Made by a program: the position numbers and the translations under genes. Of a stretch of 64,000 bases of DNA, positions 28,801 to 40,900 are shown in pieces. Numbering within the stretch: the first letter of the stretch is position 1; each line of letters opens with the position of its first letter. The DNA lies in contig CM049306.1 in NCBI GenBank assembly GCA_026874595.1, positions 52,358,019 to 52,422,018 of the forward strand. Direction: 5' to 3'. The DNA comes from Sipunculus nudus (taxonomy: Eukaryota > Annelida > Sipuncula > Golfingiida > Sipunculidae). The notes below the pieces were generated by a model. It saw nothing but the letters and a program-made list of their open reading frames with translations, was not told where the DNA came from and did no database searches.

Positions 28801-31800
28801 ACTGACCTTAAAAATAGGTCGAGGTCAACCATCTTCGAACGTGTGCGAGACTTTGTTGATATAAATATACATTGAAGAAATGAAGTTATGTGTTGAATTC
28901 TTTTACAGATATCCATCTCATAAGGTCAACGTTTACGGACGACGAACAGACGAACGGACGGCATGGATGATGACAACAGCCTATCAGCGCAAATAGGCTG
29001 AGGGCTAATAAAATTGAATAGCATGCCACCTAAAATTGACAGGTCCAACGATACATAATCATAGCTACCATTCACGGAAAATTAGGTAAGAACAAATATC
29101 GTTTTAATTCACAATTTGTGAAAACATGCTACAAATTGCTTGAAAAAGATGAACCATTAAGAATATCAAACGCCGCACTATGCTTTTTGTCAAGAGTCAG
29201 TCAAACTAATTCGGTACCATTTCAAACACTCAAGGATGCGTATAGAACATCTATAAAGTCTTACGTGACATCATGAAAAGTAAATTACGTGACGCCATGA
29301 TTAGAAAACTCACGCGACACCATGGAAAAAACCTCACGTGACACCATGAAAAGAAAACTCACGTGACACCATGAAAAGAAAACTCACGTGGCACCATGAA
29401 AAGAAAACTCACGTGGCACCATGAAAAGGAAACTCACGTGGCACCATGAAAAGATAACTCACGTGGCACCATGAAAAGATAACTCACGTGGCACCATGAA
29501 AAGGAAACTCACGTAGCACCATGAAAAGGAAACTCACGTGGCACCATGAAAAGAAAACTCACGTGGCAGCATGAAAAGGAAACTCACGTGGCACCATGAA
29601 AAGGAAACTCACGTGGCACCATGAAAAGAAAACTCACGTGGCACCATGAAAAGGAAACTCACGTGGCACCATGAAAAGGAAACTCACGTGGCACCATGAA
29701 AAGAAAACTCACGTGACACCATGAAAAGAAAACTCACGTGACACCATGAAAAGAAAACTCACGTGACACCATGAAAAGAAAACTCACGTGGCACCATGAA
29801 AAGGAAACTCACGTGGCACCATGAAAAGAAAACTCACGTGGCACCATGAAAAGGAAACTCACGTGGCACCATGAAAAGAAAACTCACGTGGCACCATGAA
29901 AAGGAAACTCACGTGGCACCATGAAAAGAAAACTCACGTGGCACCATGAAAAGAAAACTCACGTGGCACCATGAAAAGGAAGCTCACGTGGCACCATGAA
30001 AAGGAAACTCACGTGGCAGCATGAAAAGAAAACTCACGTGGCAGCATGAAAAGGAAACTCACGTGGCACCATGAAAAGAAAACTCACGTGGCACCATGAA
30101 AAGGAAACTCACGTGGCACCATGAAAAGAAAACTCACGTGGCACCATGAAAAGAAAACTCACGTGGCAGCATGAAAAGGAAACTCACGTGGCAGCATGAA
30201 AAGGAAACTCACGTGGCAGCATGAAAAGAAAACTCACGTGGCACCATGAAAAGGAAACTCACGTGGCAACATGAAAAAAAAACTCACGTGGCACCATGAA
30301 AAGAAAACTCACGTGGCACCATGAAAAGGAAACTCACGTGGCACCATGAAAAGGAAACTCACGTGGCACCATGAAAAGGAAACTCACGTGACACCATGAA
30401 AAGAAAACTCACGTGACACCATGAAAAGAAAACTCACGTGACACCATGAAAAGAAAACTCACGTGACACCATGAAAAGAAAACTCACGTGACACCATGAA
30501 AAGGAAACTCACGTGGCACCATGAAAAGGAAACTCACGTGGCACCATGAAAAGGAAACTCACGTGGCACCATGAAAATAAAACTCACGTGGCACCATGAA
30601 AATAAAACTCACGTGGCAGCATGAAAAGGAAACTCACGTGGCACCATGAAAAGAAAACTCACGTGGCACCATGAAAAGAAAACTCACGTGGCACCATGAA
30701 AAGGAAACTCACGTGGCACCATGAAAAGGAAACTCACGTGGCACCATGAAAAGAAAACTCACGTGGCACCATGAAAAGAAAACTCACGTGGCACCATGAA
30801 AAGGAAACTCACGTGGCACCATGAAAAGAAAACTCACGTGGCAGCATGAAAAGGAAACTCACGTGGCACCATGAAAAGAAAACTCACGTGGCACCATGAA
30901 AAGAAAACTCACGTGGCACCATGAAAAGAAAACTCACATGGCACCATGAAAAGAAAACTCACGTGGCACCATGAAAAGGAAACTCACGTGGCAGCATGAA
31001 AAGAAAACTCACGTGGCAGCATGAAAAGGAAACTCACGTGGCACCATGAAAAGAAAACACGTGGCACCATGAAAAGGAAACTCACGTGGCACCATGAAAA
31101 GAAAACTCACGTGGCACCATGAAAAGAAAACTCACGTGGCACCATGAAAAGGAAACTCACGTGGCACCATGAAAAGAAAACTCACGTGGCACCATGAAAA
31201 GGAAACTCACGTGGCACCATGAAAAGAAAACTCACGTGGCAGCATGAAAAGGAAACTCACGTGGCACCATGAAAAGAAAACTCACGTGGCACCATGAAAA
31301 GAAAACTCACGTGGCACCATGAAAAGGAAACTCACGTGGCACCATGAAAAGGAAACTCACGTGGCACCATGAAAAGAAAACTCACGTGGCACCATGAAAA
31401 GGAAACTCACATGGCACCATGAAAAGAAAACTCATGTGGCACCATGAAAAGGAAACTCACATGGCACCATGAAAAGGAAACTCACGTGGCACCATGAAAA
31501 GAAAACTCACGTGACACCATGAAAAGAAAACTCACGTGACACCATGAAAAGAAAACTCACGTGGCACCATGAAAAGGAAACTCACGTAGCACCATGAAAA
31601 GGAAACTCACGTGGCAGCATGAAAAGGAAACTCACGTGACACCATGAAAAGGGAATAAATACCAACCCAAAGGTGGGCAGAATCGGGGGCATAGGACACA
31701 GAGGAATTTTTAGGATAATTACCATAGCAGTTTCAAACTCTTTCTAAACAAAACATGGATCAATCAGTCTTTTAAAAAAAAACGCATTCTAGCAGTTTTG

Positions 31801-34800
31801 TGTGGGTCGTCAGTTTAGACGTCACCTTTAGTTTCGATACGGAAGGGTTTAAAACATTAATTTAACAATGCTTATGTCATACCTTGGCCTTTGCTTTGGT
31901 TGAAGCCTTGGTTTTCTTCACTTTTTCGACCTTGGCCTGTTAAACGAAATAAAATTGATAAAAATAAAGATTACCATGACAATCGTGTATTTGTTTCTGT
32001 GACATCCTTAAACATGTGTAGTCTTAGAAGACCTAAGAATCGCAGCACTAAATATTTTTCAGAAATATTTTTTTTTATTGTCCGAGATTACAGCAAGTGA
32101 CCAGTGGGTCATGACGCTCGTCTGTCAAGCATGACCTGTAGATGACATTCACAAACTAATGCTTAAACTTTGTGGGATAGCAGAAATATATATCTGGTTT
32201 GAGCACATGTAGATCACCGCAAGGGAGCAAAATACGCCCTTCCTATGTCTTGTGACTTCTGACCTCATTAAACATGCTTGAAGTATTCCGAGAATTCAAC
32301 TCATTGGAGAAACTATTGGTTAATATTTATAATGTGTCCAGAAAATCTATCAGATTTTGCTAAGTCATCAAAATACCAGCAAAGTAGGGTGACATCTGAT
32401 CTCATTAAATATGCATGTAAATTACCAGAAATTGTGCTTCGGTGTGGTATTATAACAGTTAATATTTCTATTGAGTTTCATCAAAATCCATTATCTTCCT
32501 GGTAAGTTATCGCGGCGAAACCACAAGGTAGCTTGGGGACCTCTTGACCTCATGAGACACCGTTTGCGTGGATTTTGCCTATAATCGAACACGGGCGAGG
32601 TAATCTATTGGTAAGAAGTTGTAGTATGTTTTGTGAAAATCCCTGCTATTTCATCGCGGCGACACTAAGAGTTAACGGACAGATATCGGACTGATGGAAG
32701 GACGGACGGACATACGACGGAATGTGGAAAATACTTCCCCTCATAGACGGGCGTGTAAAAACCAGATAAACTTGCTTAACATTAACTAAGACATTTACAT
32801 GAAACACCCAATCTAGCGCAAATCTAAGCAAAATTTCACATGCACTTGTTATACGGGAAAAAAAAGACCACGTTCGATGTAGTGCGACATTGACACCCAA
32901 AGGTGAAGGCGACAGTAATAGAGGATAATAACATACATTATAAAGATTTATACACATAACTAGAACGTTAAAGCCAGACTGACCTAGTTTCATGAAAGAA
33001 CTGTGTCAGAATGACCGATTTAAGTAAATAGTTACTTAGCTAGTACAATAGTAAATACAACAAGTGCAATACTAATATATAAGAAGAATTGACCTGCATC
33101 CCTTAAGATATGTCTGAGGTAGGTGTTGCTTGGTCTGACGGACCCCACTGACGAAAGAAAATGAGCCATCCCTATAGAACAGGCGACCAAGTCAGCATAC
33201 CTTTTAACCAAATTGTTAATTTATAAATGCAAAAAGACTTATTTAACATGTAATACTTCTGGAATAAGTTGAACGAATAAGGTCTTCCTCTGCGCTGGAC
33301 AGAAAAGAAGAACTTTTTAAACCCTAAATCTTCATTTCTTTTTTTTTAATTTCGCAAATTTGAATTTTAATTCCCAGATTATATATATATTACTCACTAA
33401 GCGAAAATGTTTCTGTACCCGATTTGTTGCAAATATTGGGCAAAATGTGATTGCAAACAAATTGCCTACCTTTGCCTTGGCTCGACCCTTCCTGTAATAA
33501 AAGAAAATCAATTAGCGCTTCTTTGTAATGTTGTATTATGTGTATTAAGTAGACTGTAAAATGTACGCCTTAGCAAAGTAATCGAGAGACGCCGAGGAAA
33601 CAACGCTAATTGTACCGATGACGCCTCCCGAGGCGCCATGTGTCAACTTTGCTATCAAATACGAAAGGTTGATAGTGCCCAGATAGGTTATATCCAAATT
33701 TGTCCTAATTTCACAGTTGATTCATCCCCGGCATGCAATGATGGCGCCACTTACCATCCTTTTTTTAATAGAAATCCGCCGTATTCACAGATTATATGTA
33801 TATTTTCTGTCAGGTTACCGTCTGTTCGAGTCTTGATTAATTACCGTCGTTTTTGGGTACAGTTTCGTGATCATTAATATTTAAGGAACCCACCAAGCAT
33901 GTATAAATTAAGGTTTCATGTATTATGTGCTGAAATATTAACGTCTTTACAAACGTGTATGATGAATACCTTAAAATCTTGAATCACTAATTAAAGGTTC
34001 AAACCTGCTGATATTATACACTGTTGTACAATTATGTATTTAACACAGTTATATTTTCAAGTATTAGTTACCGATACATCTCTCTCTCTCTCTCTCTCTC
34101 ATATGGTTAGGACCCAAAATTAATGGTCCCGAATCAGAAACAACGGAGGTGCCGCTGGTGCAAGAGCAGTGGGAAATTGTAGCTAACTATTTATTAAATC
34201 TCACTTTTTAGGTGGAGGTTCCTCCTCCTCACTTTCCTCTTCTTCCTCCTCCTCCTCTTCCTCCTCAGATTCTTCCTCATCCTGTTACAGCGAGTAAAAT
34301 GTATGTGTTAAAGTGGACACGTTTACAATAATGCTTTAAGAGTTTACTCTTTATGCTGACAGTTATTACAGTATATATGTCGTCTGTATCATTTCTATTT
34401 CCCCAGCCGACGGCGCTTTTGGCGAGGGCGGAGGGGGGGGGGGGGGCAAGAGCATGATTTTGCGTCTTGGTGTATTTTCGTCTCTATGCTCATGCATGCG
34501 AGAACTACTTGTTACGTCTACACTCCAGGCACTCTCACTTTACCTTTGTCAGGGTGCTGAGCTCCCACTATATTAAGATCATTTATCCTCCCTTGGTCAT
34601 CAAAATGGGTACAGGAACAATATTGCACAAGAGGTTTTTAGTTATGCTTAAAATTAAGTATGCAATCTTTATACGTTGTCTATATTTTGTTAATCTTTGT
34701 GCTTATTTTAATTAGTATTCATGATACAATTTAAATTCATAAATTTTCTTGTACAAGCATAGGTTTGAAGATTCAATATTCACCAAATATGAATAAAAGA

Positions 34801-37773
34801 TACACACATGTTGTGCACTTTCAGTAGCGTTTTAATGCAGTTACTAATATTACCAAATAATCAAATATGTAATGGTGAAACTGTTTCCATAAAGGAGTCT
34901 TATCCATCGTAATAGTCGGCAGTTTATTAACAATATAGAGATATTCATCGGTACAGGGATGGATTTGTGCTGGATGTAATTTGAAATGGGGCTGTTGATC
35001 AGTGATAGATTCATACACAGAACCTTGGCGGAGGTATGCAGTCTTACTTCTTTAATAAATTTATGAATCCTACCTCCTCCATGCTTTCCTCGTTTTCTTC
35101 TGTATCCTCTGCCTCATCAAGCTCATCTTCTTCTGTGTCTTCTTCCGATTCCTCCACGTCCTTGGCACGCCGGGCTTTCTTCCTCTTGCTCTGCAGACTG
35201 CGGCTCGCTTTCCGTTTACCTGGCTTCTCGATCTCCTCCTCTCCCTCCGTCATGGTGTCTTCGGTCATGTACTCGGCTTCTTGCTCGTGAGGCCATTCTT
35301 AATGTTTGATACAAGATCAATATTAAGATAAATAGTAAATAGTGTCCTCGCTTCAGATAAATATTAAGGTGGATGGTAAATGATGTTTTCGGTCATGTAC
35401 TCGGTGTGTTTTTGTGTGTGGGGCCATTCTTAAATGTTTAATATAAGATGAATATTAATATTTATAGTATATGATGTCCTCGGTCAAGTGCTCGGATTCT
35501 TGTTCATGGGGCCATTCTTAAAGGTTTAATACAAGATGAATATTAAAATACACACACACCTACATATATATATACACATATATATATACATTTATAAAAA
35601 GGTTTTGTACTCGGCTTCTTGCCTCTTCTTGGGCCATTCTTACAGGTTTAATATTAAGACGCAAATTCAGATACAGATAAATAAAGAGTTTCAAAGAACC
35701 AGTGTTTTTCCCGATTAATCGATAACATCGATTATTGGTCTTTACTTTCAAAATCGATGCATCTTTGTACAATCGATCACAACTACGCACACAAAGCATT
35801 CATAATTTCTAGAAAAAAATAAGTAGCGACGTTGTAGAACAACATCAAAACTTTACTTTGAGCAGCAGACAAGTGTCAACAACTAGGCCGTTCCCTTGAT
35901 CTTTCATGATGACTTGTGTTCTGTTATTAGAGCCCCTTTTTTTTAAACAACCTGTCTGCTCTTTTAACCATCATAACCGAAGTTGGACCTTGCGATGTTT
36001 GTGATTATTCTATGATATCGTGATCTTAGTCTGAACACAGACTTGCACAACATATTGCAAGAAATTTGAAGGTACACTTAATAATCTATTATAAATCGAT
36101 TGTCGGTTTTTTTTTCTCTTTCAGTCATCGAACTAGATCTTACAATTCCTGCCACTACAACATACATAAGATAATGTGACGATTATCAGACTTTAATATA
36201 ACTCATATCTCACGTAAAGACCAGACATTTATAAAATGAATCTAAAGGTGTAGAAGACAAATTATATATAACAACGATATATGGCCAGAAAAATTGGAAG
36301 ATATATCAGATGTGTCTCACGTGTATGTTTCATTTGGGATTTTTCAAAGTATAAATTTATCTTCTGCTGAAAACTTATGGAAACTAAACGCTCCGGGTTC
36401 TTGGTGATTAAAACTATTTTTATTAAATCTATAATATCTAAAATCTATAATTTTTTTCAAATTTGCGGGACAGGGCATTCAAAAAGTAATTTAAAGTTTC
36501 CGAACAGAAGGTCCGTGGTTCCTTCCCCCAGTACCTTCATGGTAAAATGGAGGAATATACATCGAGCATACAACATTTGTACAGGTTATTCGGTCCAGTA
36601 TCTAACTGAAAGCGGTTATTTTCCTGCCGGATTAGCTCAGTGTATAAAACATAATTCGAAAAGGCCTAATAATTACATATCAATTACATCATTCAATGCA
36701 GCCACTCAAAAACACTGATTTTCTTTAATCTTAAAAGTTTTCAAAGAGTATAATGGTTATAATACAAAAGAGATGGATGCGTACATATACAATTGTCGAT
36801 GAATTATCTGCACACATATATAATTAGCTATATATCAAGGCGGGGAATTAGGACAACCATACATGTATGTTATTCATCGTGTAACAACATCACCGGATAC
36901 CAAAACAACCTTTACTTAGGGGGACCACCCAAGACGCTGGGTCTTTTTTGGAGTTTTTTTTATATTTTAACACACAAGTTCTAAGAGCTATTTCAGTCAA
37001 TGAAATTCACTAGGATCTCCGTACAACTCTTGTATTTATACGATTTAAATAGACCATTATTTTTCATGTGGCTTAATTAAGCTCTTTTCATTACAGAGGG
37101 ACATCTTTCAATAAAGGTAGCGCAGCTATTCGCTTAACAAATGAGACGAACGCATCTATGAAAAGGACCCATTGTGCACAGAACAACCTTTTCTGGTGTC
37201 ACCACCGGGACAGTAAGTTGATGAGATAATTACTACACTTTTATACCAAAATTGTACTGTTTAATCACCTTTTACGGGTACGTCAATTCAAGTACGTTCC
37301 GCCTTTGATTATCTAAAACACAGCATGCGTGACCAATTTCTTACCAACAGCGTGGTTTGCCGAAAGGTACACCGGCCCGCTACCTTCTATGAGCTTGAAG
37401 GTCACCGGAATGTCATGGGTGAAGGTCAGGTCAAGGTTACACTGAAAGGGGAAGTTGAAGATGTTAATACCACCTCATGATCAGAGTTATAATACTGGGG
37501 CAGTTTGTTCGTACCGATATTTGGTTGCGACATTTATCCACATTTTACACAAAAAAGAGCATTTTTTACATTTAATTTAATTCGAGAAAATATAGATAAC
37601 AGATGTATGCATACGTTACCTTCATATGAAATATAAGAACAAAGACTTCGGTAAAATCATGGGATGGCGAAGAGTCATATATGCGGAAACATATCTAACA
37701 TGCAGGAAACAAGTTTAAGAAATGCATACAAGAACACAGAAAAGGGACAAATGATTGTGTGTGTGTGTAAGAA

Positions 37774-37838
<65 letters not shown>

Positions 37839-37913
37839 TAGAAAGATGTCTAGCGTGGAAACAAATGTAATTAAAATGAAATGCATTAAAAGAACAGAAA
37901 TGGGACAAATTAT

Positions 37914-37956
<43 letters not shown>

Positions 37957-40900
37957 GACAGAGAGAGACAGAGACAGAGAGAGAGACAGAGAGAGAGACA
38001 GACAGACAGACAAACAGAGATAAGAAAGACCATGAAAAAGCTACAGCTCGTTTGACGTTTTGTAGCTCCCCATCCCTTTGGCACAGTTTGGCACAGTTTT
38101 TGGGACAAGATTTATCTCTTTTCTTTTTTACTACTTCGAGGGCGTTACGTGTTGACAAGCCATTAATTATGCCTGCACGCGTCTGGTTTATGTCATTTAG
38201 ACATGGCCTCATCTGGGCATCTCAACCATCCAATTCGATCACGATCCTTGCATTTCTTACATACCGTGTCAAAAACAGCCAGGCGCCACGCTGAGAGCCG
38301 CCACAGAAATCCGATTGAAACATTGTCGAGCTTCATGTTGTCTATATCATGCATGTCAATCCAATCGGTATAAATGTGTCTAATTTATAAGTGCACGCAT
38401 AAATAAACAAGAGTTATGTTATTGTAGAGGTCTTTTTGCACTGATTTGTTGACAACCATAACATCCTTCAGATATTAAAAAGTAAATTAAGCATAACGTC
38501 AAAGGGGAATTTGAAGTGCTTTTATAACATTTAAATCAAAAACACATCCTAAAATTTTAGCAGGCTTTCATATGCGTTGGTGTATACCTTCTACCATTAG
38601 TTTAATGAAATTTACTGAAACGTCTGAATACGTGGCGCAAAACGTTCAAAGGTAGTCTTTACCGTTAATACCAATAAAGTAATTACTTTGTCTGTTCAGA
38701 AAATATAGAAAACCGCATTTATTCAATGGTTTTTCTGTTACTACAAATTTCACAAGCAGCGGCCAGTCTGCGTCACTAATGAGTAGACCAAAGCATTGCA
38801 GCAGGCTTACTTTTTATAAAGCCATCAGTAGGTAATTTGGATTAAAGCGCAATCGCTTCAACACTTATTTTTTTGTTTTATTGTTTAACTTTGCGAACAG
38901 GGTAATTATGTTTGTCGACGGCAAGGACGAGACATCTTAAGTTATTTTTAAAATAAGTATTTGTTGAATTCCTCTGTGTACGTTTCCAAATAGGGCAATT
39001 CCGAAATGTGGCTTGACTGGAGTCGCCTTTGTTCTGGCGGACAAACTTACCAATAATGCAACCCTCGATTTGGTGGACCATTTGTATCAAATTTTTAAAT
39101 TATTCTTGGAGGGTGGAGGGGGTTACGAGCCCCATAGCTTGGAGGAGATGGGAAAGAGACCTTATTTCAAGTTTCGAGGGAAATATTTTCATGGACCTTC
39201 CTGGATGTCAATTTACAAGTTATTATGTCGAACGGTCTAACGATTTGTGTCCTTTTAACGGACGGTCGGACAACCGGAAAGACAATGGACAAAGGTTGTT
39301 TGCTATAGCTCAGGTTACTTACAGTCAGCTGAGCTAAAAACAAGTCGAAATATAAGAAAGTTCATACTATAAATGATGGCAAGAGACAAGTTTTTGACTT
39401 GATACATCACATATCCTGGGATTTAAGTCTTTGTTACGTTCCTTCTGTGAGAACTGACGATGCAGGTTCTTCCTTTTTGAGATGTCATTTGGAAACCCAA
39501 CTTTAAGAGCTCTATTATGTAGATTTCTATAATGGCCATCAGCGGGCAAACAGCGCATTTGAAAATCAGAGAATTTTATGACACTGAATATCCGAAGAAC
39601 TGCATATTTATTGGCTGACTTTATAGTTGACGCCACAAGTCTTGTTTAAAGAATAAAGCGAACGAAGTTAGGTGGGACCTTCAACATTATAATCCATTAA
39701 CCAATCCTGATAACCTTAACAAATAGAAATACCTTAAAAATCGACAGCAGATGGCGCTGTCGATGATGATAACTGGCCTTCACCTATTTCACATTACACC
39801 ATGCATGTAATCTTATAAAGAAAAATAAAGTTATATTGCACACTTTTTTTTAACTGGCAGCGAAAAAAGACAAGCTGCCCCTGGACCATGACTCTTATGC
39901 TGACTTTGATAAAGGCAATGCATACATTGATTATTGATATATCAATATAATTTTGATTTTTTTAACCAAACTGGAATAATTTTAAAGAATTTAAAGAAGT
40001 ATTTGTGACTTTACTGTAAAAGTGGGATGATCTATAATGATCAAACTATTTCCGACTGATTTGTATGTGGCACATTATTTCAGTTTTATGAAAATTTATT
40101 TTTGCACATAGTTAATGTAGAACAGCTTTAGGTTTCCAAGAAGATTAAATATGAAACTCCCCGGAAGGTATGTTAGAAATTACTAGGCCCAACAGTTTTG
40201 TGTCCTGTCGGACTTGCTCAAAATCATGTTTTGTCCATAGTTACAGCATGTAGGATTCAGTGACCAAATATCGGATCGTTTAGATTTGACCAGGAGCTCT
40301 CCGAATGGAACATTAAGTTCCTAGGTCCTACCAATATTATTTGTGCCCATCCGACTTTCACAGTTTTCAAATAATTTTTAACATAGTTTGCATAATAAAT
40401 TCCCAGTAGCCTAATTTCTGGTTTCAAAGGAGCCTCCGCAGAACCATCATACATTTCATGTATGCAGCTTCTGGGATGAACGGTTATGATTTGTTTCTAA
40501 TCAACTTTTTAAGGTAATTAAAATACGGTTTATATCCCATAATACACAGAATATAGGTCACAGTGACGCAATATCAGTGTGAAAAAAAATTAGCAGAACC
40601 TCCCTGGATGCCCAGTTAGGAATAAGAGGTCTGGTGTTAAACATTGTGCCCATCTGACTTCCAGGGTGCTTAATTCAGCCCCCCCCCCCTATTATCTCGC
40701 AGAATATAGGTCACCGTGACCTTATTTCAGGTTTCCTTGAAGATATGTTTTCAGAGAAGATGAGTTCCAAATCATACTCGGACATTTTATAGTAAACTCA
40801 GAAACATTGTTAAGTTTGACATGTAATAGTCATAGCTAAATATGCATATAGCATAAGTTAGAAATAATAACTGCATCACAATAAGTTGAATGACATACTT

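Larger units (their letters stand above)
24075..31882 (-). other. Intron 8 of nucleoplasmin-like gene
   Basis: 7808 bp. It carries the 25-bp E-box array (29262-31652), a GGAC-tailed repeat (28320-28960), a 123-bp tandem duplication (27330-27577), a small GC-rich inverted-repeat element (25896-26119), (TA)n (25770-25843), a 57-bp degenerate repeat (25010-25160), the candidate alternative last exon (26331-26393) and a 65-bp duplication adjoining the exon 9 acceptor. Confidence 0.75.

Noticed and set aside
29262-31652. CRISPR-like array of 25-bp repeats
   Set aside because: The units are directly adjacent with no spacers, in an intron of an animal gene. It is a minisatellite.
35264-35268. ATG at 35268 as start of a separate short acidic protein
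   Set aside because: The frame is open upstream to an acceptor in the exact phase of exon 4, and the nucleoplasmin core upstream explains the acidic tail.
35036-35290. Ser-rich 84-codon plus-strand frame
   Set aside because: It is the complement of the Glu/Asp-rich exon 5, so a shadow of the real coding strand.
36600-36680. tRNA-like sequence (GGATTAGCTCAGTG)
   Set aside because: It resembles an A box, but no B box (GGTTCRANNCC) follows at a suitable distance.
37675-38108. Leu/Ser-rich and Arg/Glu-rich open frames of up to 137 codons
   Set aside because: They are translations of (GA)n and (CT)n tracts.
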